This document shows, in pieces, positions 8,358 through 20,783 of a stretch of DNA of 47,173 nucleotides (position 1 is its first letter; each line of letters opens with the position of its first letter). A program made the position numbers and the translations under genes. This DNA comes from Caldilineales bacterium (lineage in GTDB: Bacteria; Chloroflexota; Anaerolineae; JAAEKA01): positions 1 to 47,173 of the forward strand of contig JANWYQ010000135.1 in NCBI GenBank assembly GCA_025055015.1. The letters are read 5' to 3'. The notes under the pieces are model-generated. The model was given only the letters and a program-made list of their open reading frames with translations, was not told the DNA's origin and did not search any database.

Positions 8358-8620
8358 CGACTTCAGTCGGTCTGCGGCGTGCGGACGACCTAAGTCGTCG
8401 CAACGAAAGTTTTCGCCCGCAGGACCCGTAGCGCCCGCCGAGCGCATTCCCTGCGCTCGGCCGCTGCCCAGCCATCGGCGCGTCGGCGCATCGAGGCCCA
8501 CCGTGGGCCTTCAGCCCACGGCTACCGGCGGCACCCCGTGAACGGGGCTTGGCCATGGGCCGGCGCGTCAGCTCGCTTCAGCGGGCGCTGGGTCTTGGCC
8601 GGGAGGCTTCATCTCCCGGC
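8358..8620. repeat. cluster of seven short perfect hairpins (REP-like)
   Basis: Perfect inverted repeats follow each other: CGAC-ttca-GTCG (8358-8369), GACGAC-ctaa-GTCGTC (8384-8399), CGAAA-gt-TTTCG (8404-8415), CCGAGCGCA-ttccc-TGCGCTCGG (8438-8460), CCGTGGGC-cttca-GCCCACGG (8501-8521), CCCCGT-ga-ACGGGG (8534-8547) and GCCGGGAG-gcttcat-CTCCCGGC (8598-8620). Three loops contain TTCA. The clustering looks like degenerate repetitive extragenic palindromes. Whether copies exist elsewhere in the genome cannot be seen here. Confidence 0.75.
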
Positions 8621-8658
8621 AGGCTCCGCCAGCGCGCTGCCCATGCATCGGCGCGTCG
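8462..8658. repeat. 24-nt direct repeat pair flanking hairpins
   Basis: The copies are at 8462-8485 and 8635-8658, reading CGCTGCCCAgcCATCGGCGCGTCG and the same with tg in place of gc (22 of 24 identical). They bracket the last three hairpins of the cluster, so the 173-bp unit between them may have arisen by insertion or duplication of a repeat element. Confidence 0.7.
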
Positions 8659-8734
8659 TAGCTATCTACCCTCACCCTGGCCCTCTCCCGTCGGGAAAGG
8701 GGCTGGGGGCGAGGGGGGGCTAGGTAGCAACGAC
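8654..8734. repeat. ~80-nt imperfect palindrome (MITE/REP-like)
   Basis: The outer arms are TCGTAGCTAtcTACC on the left and GGTAGCAACGA on the right. The inner arms are CCCTCACCCTGGCCCTCTCCC and GGGAAAGGGGCTGGGGGCGA, around a TC centre. A core of the form CCCTCACCC...CTCTCCC/GGGAGAGG...GGGTGAGGG is a common intergenic repeat in several phyla, from general knowledge. Here it lies just downstream of secA. It has no T-run, so a terminator role is not evident. Confidence 0.65.
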
Positions 8735-8779
8735 TATGCTGTTAACTCAACACGGGGCTTGTTGGTCGCTGACCAGGCG

Positions 8780-11977
<3,198 letters not shown>

Positions 11978-12017
11978 CGTCGGTCACTCCTTCGTCGCTG
12001 TCGCAAGCGCGACCGGC

Positions 12018-12023
12018 ATTATA
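12018..12023 (-). promoter_or_regulatory. candidate -10 box for secA
   Basis: TATAAT on the minus strand, about 40 bases upstream of the secA ATG. No good -35 hexamer lies at 16-18 bases, so this is only a partial promoter call. Confidence 0.4.
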
Positions 12024-12180
12024 CCACAGACGGGGGGCAAGGCATACTCGGGGTCGTAATGCGTGACAAGGAATGCGTAACGAGGACTACGTAGCGAGAA
12101 CGAGGGAGGGCTCACGGCCGACACCATCCCGCCGAGGGGGTTGAGGGGGTGGTGATGCCGCACAGCCGGGCAGCATGGCT

Positions 12181-12209
12181 TTGGCAGAAACGAGAAGTTG
12201 CGCTACTAT
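12181..12209 (+). promoter_or_regulatory. sigma70-type promoter for the MFS gene
   Basis: TTGGCA, a 17-base spacer, then TACTAT. The predicted start of transcription is near 12216, giving a short leader with GGAGG at 12243-12247 before the ATG at 12254. This supports the downstream start over the ORF-track start at 12149, which lies upstream of the promoter. Confidence 0.72.
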
Positions 12210-12253
12210 CGGGGCCGTCGTTTTTCCCTGCGTTTTTGGCACGGAGGTTGATC

Positions 12254-13564
12254 ATGGCACGTTTTCTGCGCTATCGGTGGGCTGTTGTTGTCATCTTCTT
12301 CGCCTTCATGTTCCTACACCAGTCGGACCGCCTGCTGATCGGGCCGCTGACCACGCCCATCATGGAGACCTTCGGCATAGACGAGGTGCAGATGGGCGCA
12401 GTGTCCACCGGCGCGCTGCTGGTGGGCGCCGTCATGTACCCGGTGTGGGGCTTCCTCTACGACCGCTACACGCGAGCCAAGCTGCTGGCGCTGGCCTCCT
12501 TCATCTGGGGCTCCACCACCTGGCTCAACGCCCTGGCGCCCAACTACCGCGCCTTCCTGGTCACCCGCGCCAGCACCGGCATTGACGACTCCAGCTACCC
12601 CGGCATTCACAGCCTGATCTCCGACTACTTCGGCCCCGAGCTGCGGGGCAAGGTGTACGGGCTGCTGCAGCTCTCGCAGCCTTTGGGCTACATGACAGGG
12701 CTGATCGTGGCCACCCTCCTGGCCGGCACCCTGGGCTGGCGCAGCGTGTTCTACATCACCGGCTCGTTGGGCATTGCCCTGGCCGTTGTCATCTTCTTCC
12801 TAGTGCGAGAGCCTCCGCGCGGGCAGAGCGAGCCGGAGATGGCCGGCCTGGAGGAGGTGGGCGTCTACCGCTTCGAGTGGAGCAAGGCAAAAGGCCTGCT
12901 GCGCAAGCGCAGCCTCTGGTTCCTCTTTGCCCAAGGCTTCGTGGGCGTTTTCCCCTGGAACGTCATCACCTTCTGGTTCTTCCGCTACCTAGAGACCGAG
13001 CGCAACTACAGCCAGGGCGCCATCCTGACGACCATGGCCCCTGCCATCCTGGTGCTGGCCTCCGGCTACTTCGTGGGCGGCCTGCTGGGCGATGCTCTGT
13101 TCAAGCGCACGGTGCGTGGGCGCATGATCGTGGCCCTGGTCGGTGTGCTGACGGGAGCCATCCTACTCAACCTCACCATGCGCGTGCCGGTAGAGGCGCA
13201 GGGCGCCTTCCTGGGCATGATGCTGCTCACGGCCTTGGCCATCCCCCTGGCCGCGCCGAACGTCATCGCCACCGTCTACGACATCACCCTGCCCGAGGTG
13301 CGCAGCACGGCCCTGGCGGTGCAGTACTTCATCGAAAGCGCCGGCGCGGCGACAGCGCCGCTGCTGGCCGGCCTGATTGCGCGCGAGTCTTCCCTGGGCA
13401 ACGCCATTGTCCTCATCTGCACCGTCGCCTGGCTGCTGGGCGCCTGCTTCCTGACGGTGACCGCCTACCTCGTCCCCCGCGACATCCGCACCCTGCGTCG
13501 GCAGATGGCCGAGCGGGCCGAGGCCGAGCGCAAAGAGGCGGAGCGACGTCTGCAACCGGCGTAA
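12254..13564 (+). CDS. major facilitator superfamily transporter
   Basis: 436-aa, about 12-helix secondary transporter. The track start at 12149 lies upstream of the promoter. I use the ATG at 12254 (MARFLRYRWAVVVIFFAFMF), seven bases after GGAGG. MFS hallmarks are visible: the first helix with HQSDRLLIGPLTTPIMETFG, the helix 2-3 loop motif GFLYDRYTRAKLL (a G-x-x-x-D-R-x-x-R variant), and a central break around LVREPPRGQSEPEMAGLEEV. The C-terminal tail is strongly charged (MAERAEAERKEAERR). The substrate is not evident; the family includes sugar, drug and organic-anion carriers. It stands alone, divergent from secA and convergent with the small gene and glyQS. Confidence 0.9.
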   Translation: MARFLRYRWAVVVIFFAFMFLHQSDRLLIGPLTTPIMETFGIDEVQMGAVSTGALLVGAVMYPVWGFLYDRYTRAKLLALASFIWGSTTWLNALAPNYRAFLVTRASTGIDDSSYPGIHSLISDYFGPELRGKVYGLLQLSQPLGYMTGLIVATLLAGTLGWRSVFYITGSLGIALAVVIFFLVREPPRGQSEPEMAGLEEVGVYRFEWSKAKGLLRKRSLWFLFAQGFVGVFPWNVITFWFFRYLETERNYSQGAILTTMAPAILVLASGYFVGGLLGDALFKRTVRGRMIVALVGVLTGAILLNLTMRVPVEAQGAFLGMMLLTALAIPLAAPNVIATVYDITLPEVRSTALAVQYFIESAGAATAPLLAGLIARESSLGNAIVLICTVAWLLGACFLTVTAYLVPRDIRTLRRQMAERAEAERKEAERRLQPA

Positions 13565-13639
13565 GCGAGCCACCAGAGGCCCCGGGAGCTCGGACAACCG
13601 GAGCCGGGCCGGGCGCCCGTTTGATCCCGGCAGCGGGCA

Positions 13640-13686
13640 AAAGAAAGACCGCCCCGTGGTCTTGGGGGAGAGATCCACGAGGCGGT
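13640..13686 (-). terminator. intrinsic terminator, minus strand
   Basis: On the minus strand ACCGCCTCGTGG and CCACGGGGCGGT form a 12-bp stem with one mismatch and a 15-base loop, followed by CTTTCTTTTG. It lies downstream of the small ORF 13733-13996 and is placed to end its transcript. It could also act as a backstop for glyQS read-through. Confidence 0.6.
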
Positions 13687-13732
13687 GGCCAATGGAGAAA
13701 GCCTAGCCGGCCGGCGCCTGACGCGCTGGCGG

Positions 13733-13996
13733 TCACGGATGGCGGCAGCGATGGCGGCGCTCAGGCAGCGTCAGCGGCTTCTCTCTCGATCGGCCCAAGT
13801 TGTTAGCGGCCTGTTGCTTTGCCATTCGGAGAGCTAGCGGGTCCACCTCGACGGAGTCGGCCTGCTCCTCCAGGGCGAACAGAAGCATGATCCAGCGTTG
13901 CTCTCGGTCCTCAGGGGGAGTAAGACCGACAGAGGGATGTACACGCAGCGGCTCAAACATCGGATCCAAGACCTCAAGGCGCGTAAAACGTTTCAT
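13733..13996 (-). CDS. small hypothetical protein
   Basis: 87 codons from the ATG at 13996 (MKRFTRLEVLDPMFEPLRVH). The track extends to a TTG at 14062. The middle looks protein-like and helical (EDREQRWIMLLFALEEQADS, VDPLALRMAKQQAANNLG), and the C-terminus is basic. I do not recognise it. There is no Shine-Dalgarno sequence. The support is its context: a TTTACA-17-TAGACT promoter about 85 bases upstream and an intrinsic terminator about 45 bases downstream, both on the same strand. An untranslated RNA is an alternative reading. Confidence 0.42.
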   Translation of the reverse strand: MKRFTRLEVLDPMFEPLRVHPSVGLTPPEDREQRWIMLLFALEEQADSVEVDPLALRMAKQQAANNLGRSREKPLTLPERRHRCRHP

Positions 13997-14080
13997 ACGG
14001 GCCGGTTGACAGGGGTATCTGCTCAGCGCTCCAAGCGGCTGACACGTCCGAACGCAGGGCAAATCCCCATGGCTGCCCTT

Positions 14081-14109
14081 AGTCTAGCGCGAGGTCTGGC
14101 TCTTGTAAA
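14081..14109 (-). promoter_or_regulatory. promoter candidate for the small ORF/RNA
   Basis: On the minus strand TTTACA is followed by a 17-base spacer and TAGACT. The start of transcription is expected near 14074. It reads into the ORF at 13996 and on to the terminator at 13640-13686. Confidence 0.5.
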
Positions 14110-14198
14110 GGCTTATTTGGTTACAGCACCCTGACAGATATGTCGAGGATTCTGCTGTCTGCAGCCATAATAGATGCCGAGGTCCTAGCCGCGTCACG

Positions 14199-17306
<3,108 letters not shown>

Positions 17307-17576
17307 GGCAGTACCTCGCACGAAGGCTAACAAAAAGCCGGCCCATGGGCCGGCTGCAACGATCATGGTGACGCTGCGCCGGGTGAACCCGGGCAGCCAG
17401 AAAGCGGCTCTACGCCTGTTCGGTCGCTTGGCCCTGGGAAAACGCGTGTGCTGATCGGCCGCAGGGCGCCGCCCCCGATGGGGGCCAGAGCGCCTGCGGC
17501 CCGGTACCCGAGCCATGGGAGATGGGCACAACCGAAGGGCGCTGGGAGACCATGGGAAACTCACCTGCCACTGCGT
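17307..17576 (-). promoter_or_regulatory. glyQS leader, attenuator-like
   Basis: About 270 transcribed but untranslated bases between the promoter at 17583-17611 and the glyQS ATG. It contains a large stem (GGCCGCAGG...CCTGCGGCC, 17457-17500 region) with an inner GCCCCC-atc-GGGGGC hairpin, a CCGGG-ttca-CCCGG hairpin, two copies of TCCCATGG and a final intrinsic terminator. A T-box riboswitch would be the expected regulator of a glycyl-tRNA synthetase. However, I do not find the canonical AGGGTGGNACCGCG element, so the mechanism is unassigned. Confidence 0.6.
17331..17355 (-). terminator. intrinsic terminator in the glyQS leader
   Basis: On the minus strand a perfect palindromic stem GCCGGCCC/GGGCCGGC is followed directly by TTTTTG. 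It ends 25 bases before the glyQS start codon. No promoter can fit between it and the gene, so glyQS expression needs read-through or antitermination. Confidence 0.8.
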
Positions 17577-17582
17577 GCGACA

Positions 17583-17611
17583 ATCTTAACCGGAAACCGG
17601 CGAAACGTCAA
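17583..17611 (-). promoter_or_regulatory. promoter of the glyQS leader
   Basis: On the minus strand TTGACG, a 17-base spacer, then TAAGAT. It lies 51 bases past the end of the upstream lipoprotein gene and defines the ~270-base leader. Confidence 0.75.
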
Positions 17612-17661
17612 GAAGCAGCGTGAGCAGCCAGCCCGAAAGGCGGCCTCTGGCTTTGAGTTGC

Positions 17662-18195
17662 CTACGGCGCCGCCACCTGCGCGCGCAGCGTCACGCCGCG
17701 CGGCGATAGGCCGTCCCCCTGCGGCTCCACGCGCACGGCCAAGGCGGTGCGCTGGCCAGCCCGCGCCGCGGGGTCCACGAAGAGCTGAACCTTGAACGCC
17801 CGCTCCACGTGGGGCGGCAGGGCCACCGGCTCGCTCACCGAAGGCTCGGTGCCGTCCCCCAACAGGCACTGCTTCTCCACGCACAGCGACGTGCGCCAGC
17901 GCTGGCCGCCGGCGTGCTCCAGCACCACCACCACCGACAGCGGCTGCTCGCTGGCGTTGACCATCTTCAGATCGAACACCGCCTCGGCGCCCGGCGCGAC
18001 AGCCTGCGCCGGGTTGGCCGCCTCCAGCACCACCCCGGCGCGCCCTGCGTCCGCCGAGCCGCCGGCGCTGTCCGCTGTGGCCACGGCAGGCTGCACAGCC
18101 TGGCCGACGTCCGGCCTGACCGTCGGAGCCGGCCCGCTGCACGCCGCTGCCAGCATCAGCGCCGCCACCAGAGTCGCCGTCCTCCAAGAACGCAT
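17662..18195 (-). CDS. secreted lipoprotein, hypothetical
   Basis: 177 aa from the ATG at 18195, which is preceded by GAGAGGG. The track start at 18243 adds 16 residues before the signal peptide and overlaps recO. The signal peptide RSWRTATLVAALMLAAACSG has a lipobox (AAAC), followed by an Ala/Val/Pro-rich linker. The globular part (about 55-177) looks like a single beta-sandwich: EAVFDLKMVNASEQPLSVVV, LEHAGGQRWRTSLCVEKQC and RTALAVRVEPQGDGLSPRGV. The spacing resembles an extracellular domain of the COG1470/CARDB kind, but I cannot name it. Two cysteines (CVEKQC) could form a disulfide. It is last in the glmU-corC-cdd-recO run. Confidence 0.75.
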   Translation of the reverse strand: MRSWRTATLVAALMLAAACSGPAPTVRPDVGQAVQPAVATADSAGGSADAGRAGVVLEAANPAQAVAPGAEAVFDLKMVNASEQPLSVVVVLEHAGGQRWRTSLCVEKQCLLGDGTEPSVSEPVALPPHVERAFKVQLFVDPAARAGQRTALAVRVEPQGDGLSPRGVTLRAQVAAP

Positions 18196-18235
18196 CGCCC
18201 TCTCACTCTCGCTCGTTGCGCATGACCGTTGCGCC

Positions 18236-19012
18236 TTACGCACGGATCGCCTTGAGGAACCCCACCGACCGAAGGTTCCGCTCCAGATAGTAGACGAGAA
18301 AACCCTGCAGCACCCGCTCCACCTCGCTCAACAGCCCAGGGCTCAGGCTCAGCCGCGCCACCTCGTCCCACTCGCGCGTCTGCAGGAAGCGCAACACCTT
18401 AAACAGCGGCAGGGGCAACGGCTCGGCGTCCACCCGGCCCTCGCCGTCGCGCGGGCAGAGCACGCCGCCCTCCGCGTAGCTCAGATAGTTGGTCACCGGC
18501 TCTAGAGGCTGCTGGCAAGCCACGCAGCGGAAGAGCTGCGGCTGGTACCCCGCCAGCGCCAACAGCCGGAGCTCGAAGAAGCGCACTGCCAAGGGCAACA
18601 CCGCGGCCTCCAGCGTCGCCAGCCGGCTCAGCGTCTCCCGCAGCAGGTGGAACATGGGCGGATGGGCGTCGTGCTCCTGGGTGAAGCCGTCCAGCAGCTC
18701 GGCCACGTAGTAGGCGTAGCCGGTGCGCGCCAGATCCTCGCGTAGGCCCAAGAAGGGCTCCACCGTCTCCGCCTGGGAGACAATGTCCCACGTGCGCCCC
18801 TTCGCCACCAACAACGTGCTGTGGGTGAACAGCTCCACATGGCCGGCCTTGCGGCTCAGCGTCTTGCGCACCCCCTTGGCCAACAGCACCAGCTTGCCGC
18901 GCTCCGGCGTGAACACCGTGAGCAGGCGATCGGCCTCGCCGTAGTCGCGGCGCTTCAGCACGATGGCATCGGTGCGGTACAGCCGCTGGCGGTGTTCACC
19001 GGTCGTCGTCAT
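18236..19012 (-). CDS. recO: DNA repair protein RecO
   Basis: 258 aa. RecO loads RecA on SSB-coated single strands in the RecFOR pathway together with RecR, which is encoded about 9 kb away in this window. The start at 19012 gives MTTTGEHRQRLYRTDAIVLK; the longer track start runs into cdd. The N-terminal OB fold shows RRDYGEADRLLTVFTPERGK and LVLLAKGVRKTLSRKAGHVE. The middle is helical, and a Cys motif CVACQQPLE...GGVLCPRDG lies near residue 165-190. The start lies 11 bases after the cdd stop, in the same operon, with a weak ribosome-binding site. Confidence 0.94.
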   Translation of the reverse strand: MTTTGEHRQRLYRTDAIVLKRRDYGEADRLLTVFTPERGKLVLLAKGVRKTLSRKAGHVELFTHSTLLVAKGRTWDIVSQAETVEPFLGLREDLARTGYAYYVAELLDGFTQEHDAHPPMFHLLRETLSRLATLEAAVLPLAVRFFELRLLALAGYQPQLFRCVACQQPLEPVTNYLSYAEGGVLCPRDGEGRVDAEPLPLPLFKVLRFLQTREWDEVARLSLSPGLLSEVERVLQGFLVYYLERNLRSVGFLKAIRA

Positions 19013-19023
19013 GGGGTCACGGC

Positions 19024-19431
19024 CTAATGCCGCCCCCTTAGGTCGTCGGGCAGGAAAGCGCCGGGCAGCAGCTCCAGCGCAGTAGCCGTCCGGCGCACAC
19101 CTTGGGGAGCGGCGATCAGCACCGGCATCTCCGGCGCAAACTCGGCCATTACCTGGCGGCAGGCGCCGCAGGGGCTGACCCCGTCCGCGGTCACCACAGC
19201 CAGGGCCACGAACTCCCGTTCGCCCTCGGACACCGCCTTCCAGATGGCCACCCGCTCGGCGCACACCGTCAAACCGTAGGAGGCGTTCTCGATGTTGCAC
19301 CCGGTGTAGACCTTGCCGGACCGGGTCAGCAAGGCCGCGCCCACGGCAAAGTGCGAGTAGGGGATGTAGGCGCGGCGGCGGGCTTCGGCCGCTTCCTTCA
19401 CCAGCGCTTCGGCCACGGCAGGGTCAATCAC
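19024..19431 (-). CDS. cdd: cytidine deaminase
   Basis: 135 aa. Deaminates cytidine and deoxycytidine to (deoxy)uridine in pyrimidine salvage. The zinc site is complete: TVCAERVAIWKA supplies the Cys and the catalytic Glu, and SPCGACRQVMAEF supplies two more Cys ligands. The substrate loop YIPYSHFAVGAAL and GCNIENASYGLTVCAE are diagnostic of the homotetrameric short form. It follows the corC-like gene by 19 bases and precedes recO by 11, all in one direction. Confidence 0.96.
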   Translation of the reverse strand: MIDPAVAEALVKEAAEARRRAYIPYSHFAVGAALLTRSGKVYTGCNIENASYGLTVCAERVAIWKAVSEGEREFVALAVVTADGVSPCGACRQVMAEFAPEMPVLIAAPQGVRRTATALELLPGAFLPDDLRGRH

Positions 19432-19450
19432 AGGTCACTCCTTTGTGAGC

Positions 19451-20782
19451 TCAAAACATGGAAGTCAATGCCGATAGGGGACCGCGGCTGTGTTGCTGCG
19501 CCTCCTTGGCGTCCTCCTCAGCCTCAGGCTTGCGGGTCACCCGCACCTGCTGGATGCGCCGGCCGCTGACGGACACCACCTCCAGGGTCAGGGGACCGAA
19601 CTCCACCCGGCTGCCGGCCGTCGGCACCCGGCCCAGCTGGCTGAACACGAAGCCGCCCAGGGTGTCGGTCTCCTCGGTGGGCAGCTCCACGCCTACCAGC
19701 TGGCTCACCTCGTCCAGGTCAATGCGCGCGTCGAAGACGTACTCGTTCTCGCCCTTGTGCAACACCATGGGCGACTCGCGGTCGTACTCGTCCTGGATGT
19801 CGCCGACGATCTCCTCCAGGAGGTCCTCGATGGTCACCACACCGGCCGTGCCGCCGTACTCATCCACCACAATGGCCATGTGCACCTTGAGCTGTTGCAG
19901 CTCCCGCAGCAGCTCGTTCACCCGCTTGGACTCGGGCACGAAGTAGGCGGAGCGCATGAGCTCGGTGATGGGCACGTCGAAGCGCCCCTCGCGATAGGGG
20001 CGCAGCAGGTCCTTGGCGTAGAGCACGCCCTGCACGTTGTCAATGGTCTCCCGGTAGACCGGGATGCGGGAATGGCCGGCCTCGATGATCAGGTCCAGCG
20101 CCTCCTGCAACGAGCTAGTCTCCTCGATGGCCACCACATCAATGCGAGGCACCATCACTTCGCGGGCCACCGTCTCGCCCAGCTCGAAGATGGACGCGAT
20201 CATCTCCTTCTCTTTTTCCTCGATGGGCCCGTGCTCGTCGCCGACCTGCATCAACAGGCGCAGGCCCTCCTCGCTGAAGAGCAGGGCGTCGGCGTCCACC
20301 TTGGCCTCGGGCCCAGCCACCGCCTGGCTGAGCCGCCAGAGCGGCGCGGCCACCGGCGACAACACGGCGCCGACAGCCTGGGCAGCGCGCTGGAGCCGTT
20401 GAGCCGTCGAGTGGTCGGCGCGCATGGCCAGGCCGCGCGCCACGCTCTGCGCCAGCAGCAACGCCAGGGTGACGCCTATCACCGGAAGAACGCCGAACGC
20501 CCAGCTGCGACCGCTGCGCAAGGAAAGCCACAGCGCCAGGCCGGCGGCTGAGGTGTAGGCCAGGGCCTTGAGCACCCGCAGGGCGACCACCAGGTGCGGA
20601 GCGCTCTCGCCGTGCAGCGGTGGCGGCTGAGTGCGCCGCGCGGCTGCGTCTCCGGCCTCGCGGCCGTGCGCCAGGGCGAGATAGAGCAGCGACACCTCGG
20701 CCGCCGCGGCAAACGCCACCGTCAACGCGGCCAAGACCAACCCCGATGCGGCAGCCAGCGCTGCCCATTCCACAGATGACAT
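19451..20782 (-). CDS. CorC/HlyC-family (CNNM/UPF0053) membrane protein
   Basis: 443 aa. The N-terminal CNNM-type transmembrane domain (residues ~1-135) has hydrophobic helices such as ALAAASGLVLAALTVAFAAA. A CBS pair follows at ~205-330 (VMVPRIDVVAIEETSSLQEA, HSRIPVYRETIDNVQGVLYA, VDEYGGTAGVVTIEDLLEEI). A C-terminal CorC_HlyC domain ends the protein (~350-430, FDARIDLDEVSQLVGVELPT). Family members take part in magnesium or cobalt efflux or resistance. The older label hemolysin is misleading. It starts one base after the glmU stop, so it is in the glmU operon. Confidence 0.92.
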   Translation of the reverse strand: MSSVEWAALAAASGLVLAALTVAFAAAAEVSLLYLALAHGREAGDAAARRTQPPPLHGESAPHLVVALRVLKALAYTSAAGLALWLSLRSGRSWAFGVLPVIGVTLALLLAQSVARGLAMRADHSTAQRLQRAAQAVGAVLSPVAAPLWRLSQAVAGPEAKVDADALLFSEEGLRLLMQVGDEHGPIEEKEKEMIASIFELGETVAREVMVPRIDVVAIEETSSLQEALDLIIEAGHSRIPVYRETIDNVQGVLYAKDLLRPYREGRFDVPITELMRSAYFVPESKRVNELLRELQQLKVHMAIVVDEYGGTAGVVTIEDLLEEIVGDIQDEYDRESPMVLHKGENEYVFDARIDLDEVSQLVGVELPTEETDTLGGFVFSQLGRVPTAGSRVEFGPLTLEVVSVSGRRIQQVRVTRKPEAEEDAKEAQQHSRGPLSALTSMF

Positions 20783-20783
20783 A

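Larger units (their letters stand above)
8244..8779. other. gene-free island between pspA and secA
   Basis: 536 bases with no credible ORF; the short ORFs listed here cross hairpins in all frames. The pspA-proximal end holds its ribosome-binding site and a small perfect hairpin in its leader (AGCTCC-gtttg-GGAGCT, 8279-8295). The rest is a dense set of inverted repeats, a direct repeat and one long palindrome, annotated separately. I see no clear terminator with a T-run for secA. Confidence 0.8.
13565..14198. other. intergenic region between MFS gene and glyQS
   Basis: 634 bases. It contains a minus-strand promoter (14081-14109), a possible 87-codon ORF (13733-13996) and a minus-strand terminator (13640-13686), annotated separately. 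I see no terminator for glyQS itself in the stretch 14110-14198. Confidence 0.6.

Noticed and set aside
8302-8556. Small ORFs (64-84 aa) in the pspA-secA gap
   Set aside because: They run straight through stacked perfect hairpins and have no start signals.
12149-12253. Upstream start for the MFS transporter
   Set aside because: The extra 35 codons precede and overlap a strong promoter, while ATG 12254 has a good Shine-Dalgarno sequence and begins a typical first helix.
17360-17400. tRNA 3' half (GGGTTCACCC, later CACCA) in the glyQS leader
   Set aside because: The loop is only four bases and no acceptor or anticodon arm matches, so it is not a tRNA.
17307-17576. Canonical T-box riboswitch in the glyQS leader
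   Set aside because: No AGGGTGGNACCGCG-like element and no clear specifier loop; only the general leader-plus-terminator layout fits.
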